NCBI GenBank assembly: GCA_003313425.1
Contig: NHZP01000003.1
Location: 1,426,001 to 1,490,000 of the forward strand
Direction of reading: 5' to 3'
Source: Pseudopyrenochaeta lycopersici
Taxonomy: Eukaryota > Ascomycota > Dothideomycetes > Pleosporales > Pseudopyrenochaetaceae
DNA: 64,000 bases
The notes under the pieces were generated by a model. That model had not been told where the DNA came from, did no database searches, and worked only from the letters and a program-made list of their open reading frames with translations. Shown piece by piece: positions 10,369 to 19,146 of this stretch (position 1 is its first letter; every line of letters starts with the position of its first letter). The position numbers and the translations under genes are program-made.

Positions 10369-13081
10369 ATGCGACTTCTTTACTTTGATAGTTCTGAGCG
10401 ACTCGCTTCAACAAATTTCAGCCAGAAAATACTTCCACCATATGCGATTCTTTCTCACACTTGGGGTGATGACGAGTTCCTTTTCGAAGATCTGGTAAAT
10501 GGCACAGGCATAGATAAGGCTGGCTATGAAAAGATTACGTTCTGCGGGAAACAAGCGGCTCGTGACCATCTACAGTACTTCTGGGTCGACACATGCTGTA
10601 TTGACAAATGGAACCTCCGTGAGTTGTCAAATGCGATAAATTCCATGTTGCTGTGGTATAAGAATGCAGCAAGATGCTACGCTCTCCTCTCAGATGTCTC
10701 GACGCCCATGACAAATGCACAGCAGCGCCAGAGTACATGGGAAGCAGCCTTTAGAAAGAGTAAATGGTTTACACGAGGCTGGACACTTCAAGAACTCTTA
10801 GCTCCAGCATCAATTGACTTCTTTTCCTGTGAGCATCAGCGCCTTGGAGACAAAGACTCGCTCGAACAACAAATTCATGAAGTTACTCGTATCCCAGTCA
10901 CAGCATTACGTGGTGATCCTCTCGACGAATTCACTGTTCCTGAGCGGATGGCATGGATGTTGGGCCGCCAAACAACGCATGCAGAGGACATGGCGTACTC
11001 TCTGACTGGAATTTTCGGAGTATCTATGGAGTTTAGATACGGCGAAGGAAAAGAGAGAGCACTGGAGCGACTCCAAGAGGCGATGGAAAAAGGTACTGTT
11101 TACACAAATTTGTCGCACAAGTACTAAACTCTAGTCCGCAGCTAACACCACGCCGTTCATTGTACCATTTGACCGAAACACTCGATTTGTTGGCCGCGAA
11201 TCGCAAATCGCAGAGCTTGAACAAAAGCTCTCCGTCGGAATGGCAACCTCAAAGGTCGCAATCACAGGTCCAGGTGGCATAGGCAAGACGCAGATAGCGT
11301 TAGAGTTAGTGTATAGAATGAGAAGAGAGCGCAAGGACTGCTCAATCTTCTGGGTATCTGCAAGAGATAAGGAAAGCCTCTATCAGGCGTATGCGCATAT
11401 TGCCCGACGGCTTAAAATTCCGGGCTGGGATGATGAGAAGGCGGATGTCAGGATGCTGGTACAACTCTACCTAAGTAACGAGAGCGCAGGTTCGTGGCTC
11501 CTCGTTTTCGACAACGTGGACGGGGCCGGACAAGAAATAGCCGGGCCAGGGAATGCAGTCGACCTCAAAGAATTCTTACCAAGCTCTGAGTACGGGACTA
11601 TCGTCTTTACAACAACTGACAAAATAATGGCTGCAAAATTGGCACCGGAAAGCATTGTGGAGGTACCAGAAATGGAACAAGAGATGGCTCGAAGAATGCT
11701 CGAAACGTATTTGGTCGTCCCGGTACACGATCAAGCGTATGTAGACCTGTTGCTTGAAAGGCTGGCATATCTCCCTCTAGCTATTGTGCAAGCAACAGCC
11801 TACATGAACGTCAACAAGATCATGCTGCAAGATTATCTATCGCTACTAGACAAGAAAAGTGTTGAGTTAGGTGAGCCTAATGGTAAAGATCGTGAGAACG
11901 TCATAGCCGCGACTTGGCTTATTTCGTTTGAGCAGATTTGCCGCGAGGACACGTTGGCGGCCGATTATTTACTATTTATGGGGTGTATAGACCGAAACGA
12001 TATTCCACTCTCTCTTCTTCCAGAGGCCTCGCCGCCAGAACAGGGAACACATGCGGTAGGAATCCTCGATGCCTACTCATTTGTTACCAAACGAACGGCT
12101 GAATCAGCGCTCGACCTCCATCGAATGGTACATTTCTCAACACGCAACTGGCTGGAAAAGAAGGCTTCGCTAAGTCAATGGTCTCAACTAGCTATTATGC
12201 GTCTGTTGGAAGTGTTCCCGGACCATAATCAAGGGAGCAGAAGCAAGTGGAGAAGACTACTACCGCATGCCAAGTTTGCTCTTCAATTTGGCCTTGCTGA
12301 ACAAAAGAACGAGATTAGGACAAACTTGATGTATAAATGTGCGGTGGCATTGCACAGCGACGGGCGATTCAATGAAGCAGAGGCATATTTCCAAGAAGCG
12401 TTACAAAGTCAGAGGATTGTGCTGGGCGATGAACATCCCTCCGCGCTGTTTAGCATGGCCAGCCTAGCGTCGACGTACAGTAATCAAGGACGGTTCAAAG
12501 AGGCTGAAGACCTAGAGATGCAAGTATTAGAGATAAGAAAGAGGATGCTGGGGGAGGAGCATGCTGACACGCTGGATATCATGGCCAACCTAGCGTCGAC
12601 GTACAGTGATCAAGGACGGTACAAGGAAGCTGAAGAGCTAGAGGTGCAAGTAATAGAGATAAGAACGAGGACGCTAGGGAAAGAGCATCCCTCCACTCTG
12701 ACCAGCATAGCCAACCGAGCGTCGACGTATAGTAAGCAAGGATGGTGGAAGGAGGCCGAAGAGCTGTCTGTGCAAGTAGTGGAGGCGAGAAAGAGGGCGC
12801 TGGTTGAGGATCATCCTGGCACGCTGTCCAGTATAGCCAACCTAGCGACAATTTACAGTAATCAAGGACGGTGGAAGGAGGCTGAAGAGCTCTTTGCGCA
12901 GGTAATAGAGACTAAAAAGAGGACGCTAGGGGAAGAGCATCCCTCCACGCTGACCAGCATGGGTAACCTAGCGTCGACGTACAGTGATCAAGGACGATAC
13001 AAGGAGGCTGAAGAGCTAGAGGTTCAAGTATTAGCAATGAGAAAGAGGGTTCTGGGGGATGAACATCCTGATACGCTGACT

Positions 13082-13086
13082 AGCAT
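13082..13086. repeat. target-site duplication AGCAT (left copy; right copy at 18319-18323)
   Basis: AGCAT precedes the 5' LTR and follows the 3' LTR. Keeping one copy restores the codons ACG CTG ACT AGC ATG GCC AAC, so the NLR frame reads TLTSMAN as in the neighbouring TPR units. Confidence 0.93.
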
Positions 13087-13259
13087 TGTAACGGGCTAGG
13101 CCAGTGCTCGAGGCTGCGCCGTCGTGCACGGATATACGGCTCGTGCACGGAAAACTTTGTACCTCGCGTGGCACCCAATTCTCCTCTTTTCTTCCTATCT
13201 TGGTTGTAGATAGCATCTGGACTAGATAGCTGGAATCCAGTTACTAGAGACCGCTCACA
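13087..13259 (+). repeat. 5' LTR
   Basis: 173 bp, starting TGTAACGGGCTAGG and ending GACCGCTCACA. By eye it is identical to the 3' LTR. It contains ATCTTGGTTGTA at 13197-13208, whose complement lies directly after the LTR. This makes 13197 a predicted RNA start, with U3 about 110 bp long. Confidence 0.93.
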
Positions 13260-13271
13260 TACAACCAAGAT
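13260..13271 (+). promoter_or_regulatory. putative self-primer binding site of the retrotransposon
   Basis: TACAACCAAGAT begins directly after the 5' LTR. It is the exact reverse complement of 12 bases within the LTR (13197-13208). In Tf1-like elements the 5' end of the RNA folds back onto such a site to prime reverse transcription instead of a tRNA. No TGG-type tRNA primer match is seen here. Confidence 0.7.
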
Positions 13272-13303
13272 CTCGCAGCTGACGAGGACACTGAAAAAGC
13301 ATT

Positions 13304-14458
13304 ATGCAGGACCCTACCGAAGAAGTCAATATGCGGCTTAATAACATGGACCAACTAGTCCAGCAGTTGTTCGCCAAACTCGACGATATAAGCATCCGAT
13401 TGGAAACGCAGTTACAGCAGCCATCTAATACGCCTGAACTTACACCACGCGCCACTGCCGCCCCAACGCCGTCGCCCGAACCTACCCCGGTAACTGTGAA
13501 GTCACGCCTTCCCCACCCTCCAATGTTCAGCGGCAACAAATCACAATGGCGAGGATGGAAGCTAGAGATGGAAGCTAAGATTGAAGAAGATGCGCGAGCT
13601 ATAGGGAGCTCGAAGGCTCAACTACGCTATATCTATGCACGCCTTGAAGGAACAGCAAAAATCAACGTTACTACATACTACGAGATGGCAAACAAACAAG
13701 AGTCTCCAAATCCTCGCGAACTTCTTCACCGTCTTGACCTCCTCTACGGTGAGCGCAACCGGAAAGAAAAAGCAATCCAGAATCTACATTCCATTCGCCA
13801 GAAAGAAGACGAGACCTTCATATCCTTCTACCCCCGGTTCGAAAGGGAGATAGCCAACGCTGACGCAGAGGGATGGGACGACGTCGCTAAGACATCCTAT
13901 CTGCGCAACGCGCTCAACAACAAGATGAGAGACAAGCTAGTAGGTACATCAGGAGGCGACAACCATACATATATGGGATTTGTCCAAAAGTGCGCAAACC
14001 TAAGTAACGACATGGAGCTATATGGCCAGTGGACGAAGAAGAGAAGCGTTATCAGAGACGCCCAAGTACCTACGTTGCCAACAACTACTAGTAGCAAGGC
14101 CGCCATGCAATTCAACCGCGAAGACATGATGGAATGGGAACCAACACCACCTACTCCAACCCAAGTGAACACTGTCCGCCTCCGCGACAAAGGCAACGTA
14201 AACGGATACCCTTCAAAGCGTCCGGAAGACCAAGAGCTACTTGGGAAACGAGCAAAGTGGGTTGGCCAGGAAGAGATTGACGCTCGACGCCGTGAAGGGC
14301 GTTGCCTTCGATGCGGCCGCAGCCGGTGCCGAATAGTAACATGCCCGCTAGCAGCCGCTATCCGACCAATGTACACCAGCGTCAAAGCCGCGTTAAGCGC
14401 CGCGGTTACAAGCGCTGCTATTGAAGACGAGCTAGACGAAGCTGACAAAGAGCAATAG
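13304..14458 (+). CDS. gag: retrotransposon Gag
   Basis: 384 residues. The frame has an N-terminal coiled-coil-like stretch (MRLNNMDQLVQQLFAKLDD), a Pro-rich linker and a capsid-like core (FSGNKSQWRGWKLEM, LDLLYGERNRKEKAIQNL). Near the C terminus is a zinc knuckle, CLRCGRSRCRIVTC. Spacing is that of a retroviral knuckle (C-x2-C-x4-x-x4-C), but the usual histidine is cysteine. It ends in TAG at 14456-14458, in the same frame as pol. Confidence 0.88.
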   Translation: MQDPTEEVNMRLNNMDQLVQQLFAKLDDISIRLETQLQQPSNTPELTPRATAAPTPSPEPTPVTVKSRLPHPPMFSGNKSQWRGWKLEMEAKIEEDARAIGSSKAQLRYIYARLEGTAKINVTTYYEMANKQESPNPRELLHRLDLLYGERNRKEKAIQNLHSIRQKEDETFISFYPRFEREIANADAEGWDDVAKTSYLRNALNNKMRDKLVGTSGGDNHTYMGFVQKCANLSNDMELYGQWTKKRSVIRDAQVPTLPTTTSSKAAMQFNREDMMEWEPTPPTPTQVNTVRLRDKGNVNGYPSKRPEDQELLGKRAKWVGQEEIDARRREGRCLRCGRSRCRIVTCPLAAAIRPMYTSVKAALSAAVTSAAIEDELDEADKEQ

Positions 14459-14464
14459 GACTAC

Positions 14465-17400
14465 GTGGCAGCTCAGAGAGAATGGAAAGAGGAAGGAAGA
14501 GCAAAGATGGACGGTGACCCCTTTTTAGTGGACGTTAGACTTAATGGAACTGACTTCGTTACCGGTCTCGTAGACTCAGGCTGCCTTTGCTACTCCGCTA
14601 TAAGTGAACGACTCTTTCAATCTCTGAGATTGCCATCGTTGAAGATAGCACCGCGCCGGTTAGAAGGAGCCGCAGGGAAGAACGCAGAATCAACGACAAT
14701 CCTGAACACTATCACCTACGCCTCAATCGATATAGATGGACACCAGCAGGAGCGCATCTTCTTTTACGTAGTCCCTGGCCTCACGTACGACCTAATCCTC
14801 GGAAACCCATGGCTAGAAGATGCTGATGTCACTATCTCTACAAGACGGGGCTGCTTGGACATCGGCGTGTCTGGCATCCGCGTTTGGAACCGCAAGAAGA
14901 CGTTGCGCAGGCCGCCCCAGTTCAAGGCCGCACAACTTATAGCTAGTGCGTTTCTGGCTGAAGTAAGAAGAAATCGTAGGAAGAACCGACAGGAAGGTAT
15001 CAATCTTGATACAGGAGTATACGCTGTCTCGATCGCAGATATCGAGAAAGCTCTGAAGCCACGCAAACGATCGGACCCTAAGGTCAAACTGCCACCTCAT
15101 TACCAGAAGTGGTTGAAGGCTTTTGATCAGCACCTAGCGGAGAAGCTACCACCTCACAGGGAGGGTGTCGATCTGCACATTGAGATTGAGAAAGACCAGA
15201 ACGGATCTGAAAAAACGATTCCTTGGGGACCTCTCTACGGCATGGGCCGAGAAGAACTGCTCGTATTAAGGAAGACTCTCACTGAGCTGTTAGATAAAGA
15301 GTTCATTCGAGCCAGCAACTCGCCGGCTGCCGCGCCAGTGTTAATGGTCAAAAAGCCCGGAGGAGGAGTCCGATTCTGCGTAGACTATCGTGGCCTGAAC
15401 AACATCACTAAGAAGGACCGCTACCCACTCCCGTTGTTCACTGAAACATTGAGAAACGTAGCGAAGGCGCGATGGTTCACGAAGCTTGACGTCATTGCAG
15501 CATTCCACAAGATACGACTAGCGAAAGGAGAAGAATGGAAAACAGCCTTCCGGACGAGATACGGATTGTTCGAATGGCGCGTAGTTCCTTTTGGATTAAC
15601 AGGAGCACCCGCTGCCTTTCAGCGGTATATAAATAGTGTTCTGCAGGATTACTTGGACGACTTTGTATCTGCATACATCGACGACATCCTGATTTACTCC
15701 TCAGGGTCCCTCCAAGACCACCGGCAGAAGGTTGGAAGAGTCCTTCAACGTCTGATGGACGCCGGACTCCAGATTGATATTGACAAGTGTGAGTTCGAAA
15801 CTAAGAGAGTCAAATACCTTGGATACATTATTGAGGCAGAAGTCGGAATACGAGTTGACCCCGACAAGATTGCCGCCATACGTGATTGGGCCACGCCATC
15901 GTCCGTGAAGGCCGTACGAGGGTTTATTGGATTCGCCAACTTTTACCGAGTTTTTATACCAGAGTTCTCCGATATCGCTGAACCCCTCACTAATCTAACA
16001 AGAAAGGACGTCCCCTTCCGATGGGACGAAGCGTGTCAAGAAGCATTTGAGAAGATCAAAGAGCTCCTTATCACAGCACCAATATTGGCTCATTTTGATC
16101 CAGAAAAGGAGACCTTGTTGGAAGCAGATTCGTCTGGACACGCTACTGGTGGCTTACTCTTACAGAAGGACAAGAACAGCAATTGGCAACCTGTTGCTTA
16201 TTATTCTAAGAAGCACTCAGCGACAGAAGCTAATTACCCAATCCACGATAAGGAGCTCCTTGCTATCGTCCGTTGTTTGGAAGCCTGGGAGCCAGAGTTG
16301 CACATGGTTAAGCACTTCACTATCTTAACTGATCACAAGAACCTGAAATACTTTTACACTGAGAGACAACTATCAGAGAGACAAGTGCGCTGGTCAGAAT
16401 TCCTCTCAAGGTTCAACTTCACCCTCGAATGGAAGCCCGGGAAGATGATGGGAAAGCCTGACGCATTGTCACGACGAGAACAGGACCTGCCCGCCAACTA
16501 TGACGACGAACGCCTCCGATCTCGGTTCAAACGGCTCTTTCAGAATAAGCACCTCAGGAACACTCAAGTCCTATCTCTCGCCTCATCACTAACCAATATC
16601 GATTTTGCGAAGAGTGTACGACTGTTCGAAGATGACCAAATGCAAGAACTATGGCATAAGAGTCGACAGCAGGACAAACTCTACCGAGAGCTCACTACCC
16701 TGGTAATACGCAAAGAGAGAAACCTTCCAGTAGATCTGCAGAAAGAGAAATCCGTAAGCATGGCGGAATGCTCCGTGGACGAGAGAGGCTTGCTACGATT
16801 TCGAGGAAGGATCTGGATTCCAAATTGCGAACCACTACGCACCCAGATCATTCAAAATATCCACGACTCGCATATTACTGGACACCCTGGGAGAGATCTC
16901 ACCTACGCAATCCTATCAAGGCAGTTCTTTTGGTCGGGTGCTGCGAGTGACGTGCGACAATTTGTTCGAAACTGCGAAGTGTGCGGGAGAAACACTATAT
17001 GGAGGGAGACGAAGAAGGGCCTCCTCAAGCCAATGCCAATACCTGAACGTATCTGGGGGGAAATCTCCATCGACTTTATCACGGACTTGCCGCTATCAGG
17101 GCGAGACAATGCTCCAAGCTGCATGGTTCTGACAGATCGGCTTACAAAAGGAGTAGAACTAGAGAGTATGCACGATCTCTCCGCTGAAGCAGTCGCACAA
17201 AGGCTCTTTGAACGCCACTACCCAATTCATGGCATCCCTACTGCAATCACGAGCGATAGAGGCCCTCAATTTGTCAGCGATCTATGGAGATATTTTTGCA
17301 GACTCTTAAATATCGAGCAACGACTATCAACTGCTTATCACCCACAAACTGATGGTGCTACTGAACGGATGAACCAAGAGATTGAGAAGATGATTCGCAT

Positions 17401-18145
17401 TTGGGCAACCTACACGCAGGAGAACTGGTCAACACTCCTGCCTATTATTATGGGAGCGATCAACAACCGAGAGGCATCATCTACAGGACTAAGCCCTTTT
17501 TTCTTTATGCACGGATACCATAACGAGCCAATACAGCTTGTTGAAGAGCGCACAATCCAGGACCGAACAAAGAAGGATGGCGAAGTACTAGCAGAAGATT
17601 TCCTTAAAAGACTTCAAGACGCAACAGAATGGGCCCAAGCTGCAATAGCTATGGCACAGGAGAAACAACAACACCAAGCTAACAGAACCCGAACAGCAGC
17701 ACCGCAGTACAAGGAGGGAGACTGGGTATTCCTTAACCTGAGGAATGTAAAAACATCAAGACCCTCGAAGAAGCTAGACTGGTTGCATGGCAAGTACCGA
17801 GTTGTACGACAAGTTAGCTCCCACGCATATAAGCTTGACGTTCCTGGTAGGATACATCCCGTTTTCCACGTTGATGTACTACGGCCTGCACCAAACGATC
17901 CCCTCCCATCCCAGAAGACTGGGGACAGCCAACCAGGGCCCTTACTTATTGACGGAGAGGAAGCCTGGCTAGTTGAGCGAATATTAGACGAAAGGGCTAC
18001 AAGGCGGGGCCGAAGACACTTTAAAGAAGCACGTGTGAAGTGGGTTGACTATGCGGACCCAACCTGGGAGCCAGTTGAGAATGTGCGTAAGACTGAGGCA
18101 TGGAAGCTATGGACGAAGACGCGCAGAAAGGGAGGAGGGGGGTAA
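14465..18145 (+). CDS. pol: retrotransposon Pol: protease, RT, RNase H, integrase, chromodomain
   Basis: About 1226 residues, open without a break from the codon after the gag stop. Positions are counted from 14465. The aspartic protease motif VDSGC is near 36-40. RT has VRFCVDYRGLN, TKLDVIAAFHKI, VPFGLTGAPAAFQ and YIDD (near 404). RNase H has EADSSGHATGG (near 553). Integrase has an HHCC zinc module (HITGHPGRDL to CEVCG) and the DDE residues in SIDFITD, TSDRGPQF and TERMNQE. A C-terminal chromodomain runs from VERILDERATRR to YADPTWEPVENV (about 1165-1205). The frame opens at a non-ATG codon; the first ATG is at 14507. Translation therefore probably depends on reading through the gag stop, on re-initiation, or on a processed fusion. 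Confidence 0.92.
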   Translation: MAAQREWKEEGRAKMDGDPFLVDVRLNGTDFVTGLVDSGCLCYSAISERLFQSLRLPSLKIAPRRLEGAAGKNAESTTILNTITYASIDIDGHQQERIFFYVVPGLTYDLILGNPWLEDADVTISTRRGCLDIGVSGIRVWNRKKTLRRPPQFKAAQLIASAFLAEVRRNRRKNRQEGINLDTGVYAVSIADIEKALKPRKRSDPKVKLPPHYQKWLKAFDQHLAEKLPPHREGVDLHIEIEKDQNGSEKTIPWGPLYGMGREELLVLRKTLTELLDKEFIRASNSPAAAPVLMVKKPGGGVRFCVDYRGLNNITKKDRYPLPLFTETLRNVAKARWFTKLDVIAAFHKIRLAKGEEWKTAFRTRYGLFEWRVVPFGLTGAPAAFQRYINSVLQDYLDDFVSAYIDDILIYSSGSLQDHRQKVGRVLQRLMDAGLQIDIDKCEFETKRVKYLGYIIEAEVGIRVDPDKIAAIRDWATPSSVKAVRGFIGFANFYRVFIPEFSDIAEPLTNLTRKDVPFRWDEACQEAFEKIKELLITAPILAHFDPEKETLLEADSSGHATGGLLLQKDKNSNWQPVAYYSKKHSATEANYPIHDKELLAIVRCLEAWEPELHMVKHFTILTDHKNLKYFYTERQLSERQVRWSEFLSRFNFTLEWKPGKMMGKPDALSRREQDLPANYDDERLRSRFKRLFQNKHLRNTQVLSLASSLTNIDFAKSVRLFEDDQMQELWHKSRQQDKLYRELTTLVIRKERNLPVDLQKEKSVSMAECSVDERGLLRFRGRIWIPNCEPLRTQIIQNIHDSHITGHPGRDLTYAILSRQFFWSGAASDVRQFVRNCEVCGRNTIWRETKKGLLKPMPIPERIWGEISIDFITDLPLSGRDNAPSCMVLTDRLTKGVELESMHDLSAEAVAQRLFERHYPIHGIPTAITSDRGPQFVSDLWRYFCRLLNIEQRLSTAYHPQTDGATERMNQEIEKMIRIWATYTQENWSTLLPIIMGAINNREASSTGLSPFFFMHGYHNEPIQLVEERTIQDRTKKDGEVLAEDFLKRLQDATEWAQAAIAMAQEKQQHQANRTRTAAPQYKEGDWVFLNLRNVKTSRPSKKLDWLHGKYRVVRQVSSHAYKLDVPGRIHPVFHVDVLRPAPNDPLPSQKTGDSQPGPLLIDGEEAWLVERILDERATRRGRRHFKEARVKWVDYADPTWEPVENVRKTEAWKLWTKTRRKGGGG
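18125..18142 (+). promoter_or_regulatory. polypurine tract (plus-strand primer)
   Basis: AGAAAGGGAGGAGGGGGG is an 18-base pure purine run ending three bases before the 3' LTR. It also encodes the last residues of Pol (RRKGGGG), so PPT and coding sequence overlap completely. Confidence 0.85.
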
Positions 18146-18318
18146 TGTAACGGGCTAGGCCAGTGCTCGAGGCTGCGCCGTCGTGCACGGATATACGGCT
18201 CGTGCACGGAAAACTTTGTACCTCGCGTGGCACCCAATTCTCCTCTTTTCTTCCTATCTTGGTTGTAGATAGCATCTGGACTAGATAGCTGGAATCCAGT
18301 TACTAGAGACCGCTCACA
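18146..18318 (+). repeat. 3' LTR
   Basis: 173 bp, identical by eye to the 5' LTR, beginning immediately after the pol stop codon TAA (18143-18145). Confidence 0.93.
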
Positions 18319-19146
18319 AGCATGGCCAACCTATCATCAACGTGCAGTAGTCAAGGACGGTGGAAGGAGGCTGAAGAGCTGTCTCTGCAAGTAATAGAGA
18401 CGAGAAAGATGGTACTGGGGGATGAGCATCCTGAAACGCTGTCCAGTATGGCCAACCTGACGTCGACGTACAATGATCAAGGACGGTACAAGGAGACTGA
18501 AGGGTTGTCTTTGCAAGTAATAGAAATAAGAAAGAGGGTGCTAGGGAAGGACCATCCTGACACGCTGAATAGTATGGCCAACCTAGCGACGACGTACATT
18601 AATCAAGAGCGGTGGAAGGAGGCTGAAGAGCTGTCTATGCAAGTGATAGAAACGCGCTCGAGGGCGCCTGGGGAGGAGCATCCGTCTACCCTGATCAGCA
18701 TGGTCAACCTAGCTTTAATTTACTGGAATCAAGGACGGTACAAGGAGGCTGAAGAGTTAGAGGTGCAAGTATTAGAAATACGCTCGAGGGTGCTTGGGGA
18801 GGAGCATCCCTTCACGCTGACTAGCATGGGTAACCTGGCACACACCTGGAAGTCACTAGGTCACAATGAAGAGGCAATCATACTAATGCGCAAATGCTGT
18901 CAGATAATGGCAAAGATACTCAGTCCAGAGCATCCTCAGACACAGGCAATGCTCCAAACTCTAGATGAATGGCAGATAGATAGCCCATGACTGAGGGGAC
19001 TTTAGTTTAACTTCATTTTACGGGTTTTATATTTATAGGTCTCTTATGCATCGAGCATCAAAGAGTAGACCATATTAATCGGGTATGCTCTTCTAGCACG
19101 AAATTGTCATTCTCATAATCTGCCTCTGCGCCCTCCTTGCTCAGAT

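Larger units (their letters stand above)
13087..18318 (+). mobile_element. complete Ty3-type chromovirus LTR retrotransposon, 5232 bp
   Basis: Two 173-bp LTRs with TG...CA ends bound uninterrupted gag and pol frames. The element is in the same orientation as its host gene and is flanked by the 5-bp duplication AGCAT (13082-13086 and 18319-18323). The pol order is protease, RT, RNase H, integrase, chromodomain, which places it in the chromoviruses. The putative self-priming site (see PBS) points to the Tf1/sushi group. LTRs look identical base for base by eye and there is no RIP damage, so insertion is recent. Confidence 0.95.
12338..18951 (+). repeat. tandem 126-bp TPR-coding repeat, 11 units, interrupted by the element
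   Basis: Units of 42 codons follow the pattern ASTYS-x-QGR-x-KEAEEL-x-QV-x-E-x-R-x-R-x-LG-x-EHP-x-TL-x-SMANL, the kinesin-light-chain type of TPR. Six lie before the insertion (12338-13086) and five after (18324-18951). The last unit is the most diverged (AHTWKSLGHNEEA), as usual for a capping repeat. Adjacent units share long identical DNA stretches such as CTAGCGTCGACGTACAGT. That indicates recent duplication or gene conversion among units. Confidence 0.85.
10369..18990 (+). pseudogene. HET-NB-ARC-TPR NOD-like receptor gene, split by an LTR retrotransposon
   Basis: The ancestral coding sequence is 10369-11092, 11142-13086 and 18324-18990. Joined, it is 1111 codons without a stop. The HET domain comes first: AILSHTWGDDEF (from about residue 26), FWVDTCCIDK, WFTRGWTLQELLAP. 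The NB-ARC NTPase follows: P-loop GPGGIGKT (284-291), Walker B WLLVFDNVD, and LPLAIVQ. Then come 11 TPR units of 42 residues. Such fungal NLRs trigger incompatibility or programmed cell death after ligand recognition by the repeats. The element at 13087-18318 sits in TPR unit 6. As it stands the protein would end three residues into the LTR (codons GTA, ACG, GGC? are read before TAG), losing five repeats. The NTPase and HET remain intact, so a truncated product is possible. No nonsense mutation is seen elsewhere in the gene. Confidence 0.9.
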
